64,000 nt of DNA from positions 1 to 64,000 of the forward strand of contig NZ_JAALCR010000029.1 of assembly GCF_011065895.1 (NCBI RefSeq), in the 5' to 3' direction. Positions 1-8,005 of this stretch are shown one piece after another. A program made the position numbers and the translations under genes. The notes beneath the pieces are model-generated. The model was not told the origin of the DNA, did not search any database, and saw only the letters and a list, made by a program, of their open reading frames with translations. Every line of letters starts with the position of its first letter. Position 1 is the first letter of the stretch. This stretch comes from Paludisphaera rhizosphaerae (GTDB lineage Bacteria; Planctomycetota; Planctomycetia; Isosphaerales; Isosphaeraceae).

Positions 1-64
1 GTTCCATCAACGTGAAACCGGGGCGGGCCGAGCGTCGGAGAGAGAGTTCCGAGGAAGGTTTCAT
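1..64 (-). CDS. Prepilin-type protein, N-terminal fragment (runs off left edge)
   Basis: Only the first 21 codons are in the window. They encode a basic leader followed by a prepilin peptidase motif, P-G-F-T-L-M-E: cleavage would fall between Gly16 and Phe17, and Glu21 is the conserved +5 glutamate. The ATG lies three bases after the stop of the preceding prepilin-type gene on the same strand, so the two are almost certainly co-transcribed. The call rests on the leader motif and position; the body of the protein is not visible. It would be the third pseudopilin of this cluster. Confidence 0.75.
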   Translation of the reverse strand, partial: MKPSSELSLRRSARPGFTLME

Positions 65-67
65 GGC

Positions 68-1801
68 TCAGCCTCCCGATCCGGCGGCGGCCGTGACGGT
101 ATGGTTGGAGATGTCGTCCTGACCGCTGTCCCAGAGTTGGAGCGACAGCGGATTCTGCGACATGTCGAACCGCTCCTTCGGGATGATCAAACTCGAGTTC
201 ATGGTCTCGCTGGGCAGAAACTGCGCGGCGGTGTTTTCGATCGATATCAACGCCTGGGCCGTGGATTCCGGGTCTGAGTAGCTCGACGGGTTGACGGTGA
301 CCACACCCGGAGTGCCGTCAGGACCTCCGGAGAGGATCAGCGGCTTGGTGAAGAACGCTCGGCGATATCCGAAACTGGCGGAGTTGGCGCGGTCCCAGTA
401 TTTCGAGACGGTGGGGTCGGGGACGTAATACTCCATCGGCTCGGTTAGCCGATGGAAGAACCACTCGAAGGCCGCAACGCCGCCGCTGCTGTACGTCGGC
501 GCTCCCTTCGCACCGATCGATCCCGCCAGAAGCGGCGGGTATCCCTGATTCTGCGTCGAGAGCCAGAATGCGGGAGCCGTGAGGCTCTGATTGGGGTCCA
601 GAGGGTTCTGCTCGCGGGTCTCGAAGGTCGAATCAAAAGGCCGGAGGAAGACGAGCGGGGCGGATGTGTTGGTGAGGTCGGGGCCGATCCGCTGGCCGCG
701 CTGGGTGTCGGAGTGATAGAGGGTCGGCCAGCGGTAGAACTGAAGCGGCTTGCCCCAGGCGTCGACGAACTCAGGGAGGCCGTCGCCGTCGGTGTCCTTG
801 ACCTCGCGGTCGCTGAAGTCGTCGGCGTTGAAGATCGATCCCAGCAGCCCCTGCCCCTCGACGAGCAGAGCATAGAGCATCTCGGAACGGGCGGTGTCGT
901 GTGTATGACTGCCGAGCCGAACGAGGACGTCGGCGGAGTTGGTCGAGTCCACCCCCTCGCTCCACTCGTCGATCAGGCCGTTGCCGTTGTTGTCGACCAT
1001 GTCATAGCCGGTCGGCAGGTAGCCGAGATTCTTGTACAGCCCGGCCGCAACCGAATAAGACGCGCCATAGATGCCCCGGCCGGCGTGGCCCAACTCCGGC
1101 GCCGAGGAGAAAAACATCACGGCCCCCGTCACCGTGTTGGTGTAGTAGTGGCTGTCTCCATAGCCGGTGCGCCAGCCGGCCAGGTTTTCGTTGTCACGCG
1201 GCCCCAGAACCATGTGACCCAGGGGGAGGATGTAGTTGGCGTGAACTGTCGCGAGCGGCCCCGACAGGCCGGCGGCCGCCTCCGTCGGCGTCCCCAGGAT
1301 GTAATGCGCGGCGAAGTTGAACGGGTAATCCGTGGCGTTCGGCGTCGACGAGAGCCCCGCCTGGACGAAGAAAACGTCGGGCATCTCGCTTTTGAGATAG
1401 TCCGCGAGAGCGAACGCCTGGGACCGCGCCAGCGTCTTGCACAGCGGGTCAGGTTGACCGTTCGCCTGGTTGACGGCCGGCGGGGCCATCAGCGGGTAGC
1501 CGTCGACGTCGCTCCCGCCCGGATAGTAACCTCCGAGATAGGCGTGGGTGTAGTTGGGGAGCGGCTTCATCTGCATGAGCGCGTCGAGACGGTCGTTGAG
1601 CCCCCCCTCAAGCTTGAGGATGAGCGCCTGGGTGGCCCGCATCTCCGCCTGACGGACCGCATCGGCCTGAGCGACCAGGATGAGCGAAATCAGAATCCCG
1701 ATGATCGTCATCACGACCAGCAGCTCGATGAGCGTGAACCCGCGTCGACGCGCCGCGAGACGTCCTACGTCGGGAGTCGGGATGGGAGGGGTGGGGGTCA
1801 T
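68..1801 (-). CDS. Large prepilin-type (pseudopilin) protein
   Basis: 577 residues. It begins with a Pro/Arg-rich leader and the prepilin peptidase motif R-G-F-T-L-I-E-L-L (cleavage after Gly21, +5 Glu26), then a hydrophobic helix at about 22-44. The remaining ~530 residues are a large exported domain, much longer than a normal major pilin (about 150 residues), so this is a minor pilin or pseudopilin rather than the main subunit. Two EF-hand-like loops are visible, DNNGNGLIDEW from Asp270 and DTDGDGLPEF from Asp336, suggesting calcium binding. It follows another prepilin-type gene by 79 bases and precedes a third by 3 bases. The fold of the large domain is not recognised. Confidence 0.85.
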   Translation of the reverse strand: MTPTPPIPTPDVGRLAARRRGFTLIELLVVMTIIGILISLILVAQADAVRQAEMRATQALILKLEGGLNDRLDALMQMKPLPNYTHAYLGGYYPGGSDVDGYPLMAPPAVNQANGQPDPLCKTLARSQAFALADYLKSEMPDVFFVQAGLSSTPNATDYPFNFAAHYILGTPTEAAAGLSGPLATVHANYILPLGHMVLGPRDNENLAGWRTGYGDSHYYTNTVTGAVMFFSSAPELGHAGRGIYGASYSVAAGLYKNLGYLPTGYDMVDNNGNGLIDEWSEGVDSTNSADVLVRLGSHTHDTARSEMLYALLVEGQGLLGSIFNADDFSDREVKDTDGDGLPEFVDAWGKPLQFYRWPTLYHSDTQRGQRIGPDLTNTSAPLVFLRPFDSTFETREQNPLDPNQSLTAPAFWLSTQNQGYPPLLAGSIGAKGAPTYSSGGVAAFEWFFHRLTEPMEYYVPDPTVSKYWDRANSASFGYRRAFFTKPLILSGGPDGTPGVVTVNPSSYSDPESTAQALISIENTAAQFLPSETMNSSLIIPKERFDMSQNPLSLQLWDSGQDDISNHTVTAAAGSGG

Positions 1802-1880
1802 ATTCGCATCCGTCTCTTCGAGCGTCGCAACGGGCCCGGGACGATCCCGGGCCGCCTGAGGAGCCCTGGCGCGGTCACGG

Positions 1881-3053
1881 TCAGTCGAGTCGGCCGCCGC
1901 GGAAGTTGGTCAGATTGTCCTGTTCCCGCTGGCGGACCCTGGCGTCCGTCGAGTTGGTCGTCGTCGAGCTATAGGGGAGAACGCCGGCCGCCGCGTTGGG
2001 GTTGAACTGACCCCCAGGCCCGTAGAGTCCGTCCACCCCCGAGGAGATGAGCTGATACGTCTGTGGGTTGACGAAGTTGACGACGGCCGCCGTCGTGGTC
2101 GTGCTGCAATAGGGATTCGGAGCCGGAGAGGCGGCGAACTGGGCGACGGTCCCATTGGACGTCTTCACCGGGAAACGCACATTGAAACTGGTCAGGATCG
2201 GCGACAACGGCGGAAACGCCTCGTCGGCCTCGCTGGCGAAGTTGACGTCGTTGGGATCGTAGGCGTTGTTGCCGTAGGCGCTGAAGTAGGCGATGAAGTT
2301 GATCTGACCGTTGCCGAGCGTGGTCGAGCCCAGAGTATCGATGTAACCGGGGATTCCGATCACGTTGCTCGGGTCGTTGATCGTGTCGGCGACCAACCGG
2401 GAGCTGTCGAACTCGAAGAGCGGGGCCTCACGGTTCTGGCTGTAGAAGGTTGATACGGTCGTGTTGACCGCCGGCGTGAACGGATTGGCCGGGTTCTTGG
2501 CGAAGCCGGTCATCGCGAATCCCTCGGACGTTTGCTGAGGCAACCCGCCGAGGAAGAAGGTCAGACACTGATGCCCCTGGAGGACGTAGGGGGCCGTATC
2601 GAAGACGCCGTTGCCGTTGAAGTCGTACCACTGCTTGTCGGCCGTCGTCCAAACGGGGGCGGACGTGCTGAACACGACCTTGGGGAAGAGCTTCCGCAAG
2701 GCCGCCAACGAGCGCTGGGCGAGCTGACCGGCCGTCATGTCAGACCAGGGCGACGTATTCCCCGCCAGGAGGGTCTGATCCTGGGTCTGAAAGTAGCCGT
2801 TCTCGTAAAGGATCACGCGGCTGGGGGGGAAGTCGCCGTACTTCGATTTGAAGGCGGCCAGGGCCGCGTCCAGCTGCTTGAGGTTCGCGGTGACGGCCGA
2901 ATTCTTGGCCGTCTTCACGGCGCCGTTGATCGCAGGGAGCAGCAGGGCGATGAGGATCGCCAGGATGACGAAGACGATCAACAGCTCCACCAGGGTGAAG
3001 CCCCCGCGGGAGGGGCCGGCCGGGGTGCGTCGGCGGTTCGAGTGGCGGGTCAT
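1881..3053 (-). CDS. Prepilin-type (GspG-like) protein
   Basis: 390 residues. A short Arg-rich leader ends in the prepilin peptidase motif G-G-F-T-L-V-E-L-L (cleavage after Gly18, +5 Glu23), followed by a hydrophobic helix and an amphipathic region resembling the pseudopilin stem (roughly residues 45-75, ending near YGDFPPS). That YGxxP-type stretch is common in GspG-like proteins. One EF-hand-like loop, DFNGNGVFD, starts at Asp144; calcium binding is known for GspG pseudopilins, so this may be functional. It sits downstream of pilC on the minus strand. Its assignment as major or minor subunit cannot be decided from sequence alone. Confidence 0.85.
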   Translation of the reverse strand: MTRHSNRRRTPAGPSRGGFTLVELLIVFVILAILIALLLPAINGAVKTAKNSAVTANLKQLDAALAAFKSKYGDFPPSRVILYENGYFQTQDQTLLAGNTSPWSDMTAGQLAQRSLAALRKLFPKVVFSTSAPVWTTADKQWYDFNGNGVFDTAPYVLQGHQCLTFFLGGLPQQTSEGFAMTGFAKNPANPFTPAVNTTVSTFYSQNREAPLFEFDSSRLVADTINDPSNVIGIPGYIDTLGSTTLGNGQINFIAYFSAYGNNAYDPNDVNFASEADEAFPPLSPILTSFNVRFPVKTSNGTVAQFAASPAPNPYCSTTTTAAVVNFVNPQTYQLISSGVDGLYGPGGQFNPNAAAGVLPYSSTTTNSTDARVRQREQDNLTNFRGGRLD

Positions 3054-3184
3054 CGGTCCGGGCCTCCGGGGGCTCGGCCGACGGCCGTCTGGGCCGTCGC
3101 GCCGAATCCGTTCTCACATATCGAAGTACGACGTTTCTCGAAGTTTTCAAGCGACGGCGCGGACCGTCCGGCCGCCAGGGGGGC

Positions 3185-3206
3185 GGGCGGCCTGAGCCGG
3201 CCGCCC
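3185..3206 (-). terminator. GC-rich hairpin after the pilC-like gene
   Basis: GGGCGGCC and GGCCGCCC form a perfect 8-bp stem with a 6-base loop, 14 bases beyond the stop of the pilC-like gene in the direction of transcription. There is no clear U tract, so it could be an attenuator or an mRNA 3'-end stabiliser rather than a full terminator. It would reduce transcription into the pseudopilin genes. Confidence 0.4.
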
Positions 3207-3220
3207 CGCCAGCCGAGGCC

Positions 3221-4465
3221 TCAGCCCGAGAGCTTCGTGATCAGGGTGATCAGAGGCAGGAAGAGGGCGATGACGATGAAGCCGACGATGCCGCCGAGGA
3301 CGACGATCATGATCGGCTCCAGCAGGCTGACGAGCGACTCGACGGCCACCTCGACCTCTTCGTCGTAGTTGTCGGCGATCTTGTTGAGCATGCTGTCGAG
3401 GTCGCCGGTCTCCTCGCCGACGTCGATCATGTTCACGACGATGTCGTCGACGATCCGGGCCTCGCGGAGCGGCTGGGCGATCGTCTCGCCCTCGCGGATG
3501 CTCTCGTAAATCCGGGTGAAGGCCCGCTCAAAGACGGCGTTGCCGGCCGTCTCGCGGACGATCGAGAGCGATTCCAGAATCGGCACGCCCGACTGCACGA
3601 GGGTGCCGAGCGTCCGCATCGTCCGCGCCACGGTCGACTTCTCCGCGATGGTCCCCATGACGGGAATCATCAACAGGATGCGGTCGCAGATATAAGCACC
3701 CGTCTTATTGCGGTACATCAGCTTAATGAAGAGCCAGATGAACAGCGGAGTTAAGAAGACGATGTAGAAGTACTTGATCAGGAAGTGGCTCGCCGTGATG
3801 AGCATCTTGGTCATGTTCGGCAACGGCACGCCGAAGTCGTTGAAGATGGCCTCGAACTTCGGAATGATGAAGTAGAGGATGAACCCGACGATTACGCAGG
3901 CGACGAAGATGACGACGATCGGGTAGACCATCGCGCCTTTGATCTTCCGCTTGAGCGACTGGGCCTTCTCCTTGAAGTCGGCCAGACGCTGAAGGATCGC
4001 TTCCAGGGCGCCGCCCGCCTCGCCGGCCTTGATCATGTTGCAGTAGAGGCGGTCGAACGCCTTGGGATGCTTGGCGAAAGCCTCGGAGAGGGTCTGGCCG
4101 CTCTCGATGTCCTCGACGACGTCCCCCAGCGCGTTCTTGAGCACGCCCGGCTTGCACTGACCTTCCAGGATCTTCAGGCTGCGGAGGACCGGCAGGCCGG
4201 CGTCCTGCAGCGTGGAGAGCTGGCGGGTGAACGTGCAAAGCTGCTTGGTGGAGATCCGGCCGATGGTGAACGACTTCTTCTTGCGCCGTCCCCCCTTCTT
4301 GGCCGTGGCCGCCTTGCGGGTCTTCTTCGCCTTCTCGGAGATCTTGGTGACGAAGAAGCCCTTCTGGCGGATCAGCTGCTGGGCTTCTTCCTGGGTGGCG
4401 GCGTCGATGGCGTCCTTCACCTCGCGCCCGGTGTGGTCCATCGCCTCGTATTGAAAGGTCGGCAT
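3221..4465 (-). CDS. pilC: Type II secretion / type IV pilus inner-membrane platform protein (PilC/GspF family)
   Basis: 414 residues, typical length for the family. PilC/GspF is the polytopic inner-membrane protein that links the cytoplasmic ATPases to pilin assembly. Two GspF domains are visible: the first at about 75-200 with the conserved GEAGG segment, the second at about 275-400 with GEETGDLD. Three hydrophobic segments follow the expected pattern: near residues 175-200, near 225-245, and at the C-terminus (VVLGGIVGFIVIALFLPL). A lysine/arginine-rich linker at about 45-65 is unusually basic. It lies 91 bases downstream of the first PilB-type ATPase gene, consistent with an operon. The symbol is by family; whether the machine is a pilus or a secretion system is open. 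Confidence 0.92.
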   Translation of the reverse strand: MPTFQYEAMDHTGREVKDAIDAATQEEAQQLIRQKGFFVTKISEKAKKTRKAATAKKGGRRKKKSFTIGRISTKQLCTFTRQLSTLQDAGLPVLRSLKILEGQCKPGVLKNALGDVVEDIESGQTLSEAFAKHPKAFDRLYCNMIKAGEAGGALEAILQRLADFKEKAQSLKRKIKGAMVYPIVVIFVACVIVGFILYFIIPKFEAIFNDFGVPLPNMTKMLITASHFLIKYFYIVFLTPLFIWLFIKLMYRNKTGAYICDRILLMIPVMGTIAEKSTVARTMRTLGTLVQSGVPILESLSIVRETAGNAVFERAFTRIYESIREGETIAQPLREARIVDDIVVNMIDVGEETGDLDSMLNKIADNYDEEVEVAVESLVSLLEPIMIVVLGGIVGFIVIALFLPLITLITKLSG

Positions 4466-4556
4466 CGGGATCCTCCCGCCTCGGGCGGGCGAAGGTGCGT
4501 GGGTCGTTGGTCGTTCGCGTGCGGTACGTCGTTTCGGGGACCTTCTCCGGCCCTGA

Positions 4557-6272
4557 TCAGACCTCGGTCATCGTTTCGCGTAATACCTCTTCGATGCTCG
4601 TCCGGCCCTCGCTGATCGCTTCAAGACCGGCTTCGCGGAGGGTCTTCATGCCGTGTTTGCGGCAGGCGTCGCGGAAGTCGTCGAGCGAGACCTCGGCGAC
4701 GATCATCTCGCGGAGGATGTCGTTCATGACGATCAGCTCGTAGATGCCCTGACGGCCCTTGTAGCCGGTGTTGTTGCAGCGGTCGCAGCCCTTGCCGTAG
4801 AACCACTTCTGGCCTGCCGCCTGCTCCTGCGTCATGCCCAGCTCCATGAGGACCTCGGCGCTGGGCATGAACTCGGCCTTGCAGTTCTGGCAGAGTTTGC
4901 GAACCAGCCGCTGAGCCAGCACGGCCTCAACGGTGGCCGTGATGAGGAACGTCGGCAGGCCCATATCGCGGAGCCGGGTGACGGCCGAGGGGGCGTCGTT
5001 GGTGTGCAGCGTGGTGAACACGACGTGGCCGGTCAGCGAAGCCTGGATCGAGATCTCCGCCGTCTCCAGGTCGCGCGTCTCCCCCACCAGGATCTTGTCC
5101 GGGTCCTGCCGCAGAATGGCCCGCAGACAGGCGGCGAAGGTCACGCCGATCTCAGGGTTGATCGGCACCTGGATCAGCCCTTCGATCTCGTACTCGACCG
5201 GTTCCTCGGTCGTGATGATCTTGTCCTCGATCTTGTTCAACTCGTTGAGCGTGGCGTAAAGCGTCGTCGTCTTGCCCGACGACGTCGGCCCGGTCACCAG
5301 GATGATGCCGTTGGGCTTGTGGATGACCTCCATCCAGCGAGCCAGGGTGTCGTTCGGAAGCCCGAGACGCTTGAGGTCGAGCTGGACGACCGAGCGGTCG
5401 AGGATTCGCAACACCACGCTCTCGCCGAACATGGTCGGCAACGTCGAGACGCGGATGTCGACGCTGTTACCGCCCAGGGCGAGCTGAATCTTGCCGTCCT
5501 GCGGCAGCCGGCGCTCGGCGATGTCGAGATTCGACATGACCTTGATGCGGCTGGAGATCGCCGGCGCGAGGTGGCGCGGGGGGGGCACCAGTTCGTACAG
5601 GATGCCGTCCACACGGTACCGCATCTTGTACTCTTCCTCGAACGGCTCAAAGTGGATGTCCGAGGCCTTGTCCTTGATCGCCAGCAGCAGCACCATGTTC
5701 AGGAGCTTGCGGACCGGCGCCGCCTCGGCCATCTCCTCGATCGCCTCGAGGTCGATCGTGTTCTCGTTGCGGCCGGCCATCTTCTGCAGGCCCTTGTCCT
5801 GCTCGATCTGCTTCACCACGTCCTGGATCGACTCGTGGTGGCCGGCGTAGATCCGCTCGATCGTCGCCGTCACGTCGGCCTCGGTCGAGATCGCCCCCTT
5901 GACGGGGACCCCCAGGAACAACCCCAGGTCGGTCAGGGTCGCGGGGTTCTGGGGCTCGGCCATCGCCACGGTGACGCTCTTATCCTTCTTGCTCTGCGAG
6001 AGCGGCACGACCTTGAACGTCGTCGCCATGCTCTCGTTCACCAGCTCGGTCATTTCGGCGGGGATCGTCGTGTCGGCCAGCTTGACCACCTTCATGCCAA
6101 GCTGTTCGCCGAGCGCCTTGAGGACCTGATCCTCTTTCACCATCCCCAGGCGGACGACCACCTTGCCCAGGAGCTCGCCGGCCCCACGCTTCTGCTCCTC
6201 GAGGGCGCGCATCAGCCCTTCCTCGTCGAGGTAGCCCATGTCGACCATGATGGTGCCGAGCCGTCGCGCCAT
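4557..6272 (-). CDS. pilB: PilB/GspE-type assembly ATPase (first copy)
   Basis: 571 residues from the chosen start, which gives the usual MARRLGTIMVDMGYL beginning of an MshEN domain; a possible ATG 13 codons upstream adds only an Arg-rich tail. It powers pilin polymerisation. Domains: MshEN N-terminal region (about 1-150), then the secretion ATPase core with Walker A GPTSSGKTTT, an Asp box around DIRVSTLPT, Walker B-like ILVGETRDLETAE and a His box ending in TLHTND. A tetracysteine zinc site is present as CQNC and CDRC. It lies between the pilT-like gene and the pilC-like gene. A second PilB-type gene is about 1.7 kb upstream, so the two copies may serve different machines or share one. Confidence 0.92.
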   Translation of the reverse strand: MARRLGTIMVDMGYLDEEGLMRALEEQKRGAGELLGKVVVRLGMVKEDQVLKALGEQLGMKVVKLADTTIPAEMTELVNESMATTFKVVPLSQSKKDKSVTVAMAEPQNPATLTDLGLFLGVPVKGAISTEADVTATIERIYAGHHESIQDVVKQIEQDKGLQKMAGRNENTIDLEAIEEMAEAAPVRKLLNMVLLLAIKDKASDIHFEPFEEEYKMRYRVDGILYELVPPPRHLAPAISSRIKVMSNLDIAERRLPQDGKIQLALGGNSVDIRVSTLPTMFGESVVLRILDRSVVQLDLKRLGLPNDTLARWMEVIHKPNGIILVTGPTSSGKTTTLYATLNELNKIEDKIITTEEPVEYEIEGLIQVPINPEIGVTFAACLRAILRQDPDKILVGETRDLETAEISIQASLTGHVVFTTLHTNDAPSAVTRLRDMGLPTFLITATVEAVLAQRLVRKLCQNCKAEFMPSAEVLMELGMTQEQAAGQKWFYGKGCDRCNNTGYKGRQGIYELIVMNDILREMIVAEVSLDDFRDACRKHGMKTLREAGLEAISEGRTSIEEVLRETMTEV

Positions 6273-6601
6273 GCCTCGCCCCCGATCGCGCCACGCGCGG
6301 ACGTCGGGCAAGCCCCGGAAGGGCCCCCGCCCGCGCCTCGTCGCCGGTCCGTTCGTCTCGTGCTGGTCTGGTGGATACGTTCAGAGAGAAGATCGTCGCG
6401 GCCCCCAGGGGCCGTGCGTCGCTAGCAAACTGGATCGCTGAAATCGAACCGGCCGCCCGCTGGGCGCCGAGGGGGTTGGCCGGGAAAGCCGACTCCGAAC
6501 CTCGCGCCCGCGGGGCATCGATCAGATCGTCTACCTATTTCAACGTGTACGTCTCTTGTACGCCGGCCGGGACGCCCTGTGACGAAACTCCCGTGCCGCG
6601 T

Positions 6602-7729
6602 TCACTTCCCTTCCTCGCCCTCTTCCTCTTCCTCGTCCTCGAAGATGCCCTTCTTGGCGTTCTCGATCCGATCCCGGAGATCGTTGACCTTGCGCGCCTT
6701 GTAGAGGACTTCTTCCTCCTCGCAGATCCCCTGCTTCCAGAGATTGAAGAGGCTGTCGTCCAGCAGGATCATGCCGTGTTTGCGACCGGTCTGGATCGAC
6801 GAGTCGATACGATACGTCTTGTTTTCTCGGATCAGGTTCGAGATGGCCGGCGTCACCACGAGCATCTCGTAGGCCGCCACCAGCCCCTTGGGCTTGCGCG
6901 GCAGCAACGACTGAGCGAGCACCCCCAGGATCGCCACCGAAAGCTGGGTGCGGATCTGGTCCTGCTGCTCCTTCGGGAAGACGTCGATGATTCGGTTGAC
7001 CGTCCCTTCGGCCGAGTTCGTGTGCAACGTGCCGAAGACGATGTGACCGGTCTCGGCGGCCGTGATCGCCGCCTGGATCGTCGCCAGGTCTCGCATTTCA
7101 CCCACGAGGATGATGTCCGGGTCCATTCGAAGGGCCCGGCGGATGGCCTCGGGGAAGTCCGGAACGTCGATGCCAATCTCGCGCTGGTTGACCAGGGACT
7201 TCTTGTGCTTGTGGAAGTACTCGATCGGGTCTTCGATCGTGATGATGTGCCGGTCCATGTTGTCGTTGATCCAGTTGATCATCGACGCCAGGCTCGTGGT
7301 CTTCCCCGAACCCGTCGGACCGGTCACCAGAATCAGACCGCGAGGCCGCTGGATCAACTGTTCCATCACCGCCGGCAGGCCGAGCTGCGCGAAGGTGAGG
7401 AACTCGTTGGGGATCCGCCGCAGGACCAAACCGATATTGCCACGCTGCTTGAAGATGGCGACGCGGAACCGGGCCATCTCGCCGAAGGCGAAACCGAAGT
7501 CGGTCCCGCCGACCTCCTGAAGCTCCTGCTGACAGCGTTCGGGCGTGATGCTCTTCATCAGCGCCACGGTGTCCGGCGGCTCAAGCACCTTGGTCGCCAG
7601 GGGCCGCATGTGCCCCCCCAACCGAAGCATGGGCTGGCTGCCCACCGTCAAGTGCAGATCGCTGGCCTTCTGAGTGCAGACCGTCTGAAGGAGCTTGTCG
7701 ATCAGGATCGTGCCCATGCCGTCGCTCAC
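6602..7729 (-). CDS. pilT: PilT-type retraction ATPase
   Basis: 375 residues, normal for PilT. The protein lacks the long MshEN domain of PilB and starts directly with the PAS-like region (KASDLHLTVGSQPMLR). Walker A is GPTGSGKTTS, the Walker B region reads ILVGEMRDLATI, and the His box contains GHIVFGTLHTNSA, all characteristic of PilT/PilU. The C-terminal tail is strongly acidic (a Glu/Asp run in the last 12 residues), which is not typical. PilT drives pilus disassembly, so its presence argues that the cluster encodes a retractable type IV pilus rather than a pure type II secretion system. It lies between the two PilB-type genes. Confidence 0.93.
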   Translation of the reverse strand: MSDGMGTILIDKLLQTVCTQKASDLHLTVGSQPMLRLGGHMRPLATKVLEPPDTVALMKSITPERCQQELQEVGGTDFGFAFGEMARFRVAIFKQRGNIGLVLRRIPNEFLTFAQLGLPAVMEQLIQRPRGLILVTGPTGSGKTTSLASMINWINDNMDRHIITIEDPIEYFHKHKKSLVNQREIGIDVPDFPEAIRRALRMDPDIILVGEMRDLATIQAAITAAETGHIVFGTLHTNSAEGTVNRIIDVFPKEQQDQIRTQLSVAILGVLAQSLLPRKPKGLVAAYEMLVVTPAISNLIRENKTYRIDSSIQTGRKHGMILLDDSLFNLWKQGICEEEEVLYKARKVNDLRDRIENAKKGIFEDEEEEEGEEGK

Positions 7730-7824
7730 CTCCCCTGGTTGCCTCTGGAATGTCGACTGGAATCGTGTCGGGCTTGACTTTGTCCTGAAGACCAGCTGTC
7801 CATCGAATTCCTGAGGTCCGGTTT

Positions 7825-7850
7825 GGAGTTAGGCGGTTGTGGCCTAATCC
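7825..7850 (-). other. Intergenic hairpin between the second pilB-type gene and pilT
   Basis: TTAGGC and GCCTAA form a 6-bp stem around a 7-base loop; the flanking GGA and TCC extend it to 9 pairs if one G bulges. It sits in the 276-base gap between the stop of the upstream ATPase gene and the pilT start. No T tract follows on either strand, so a processing or stabilising role is as likely as termination. Confidence 0.3.
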
Positions 7851-8005
7851 TCTCGGCGTACTTCATTATTTCGGTGGGGCAGTCCTGGATCAAGCGCGCG
7901 AGCGCCTGGAAATGCAGACGCCTCCCGCGCCGGGCTGGACTTGAGCAGCCAATCCAGCTGACGACTCGGGGGCGTCTCAGGTCGTCCAACGTCTATCGGC
8001 TGGAA

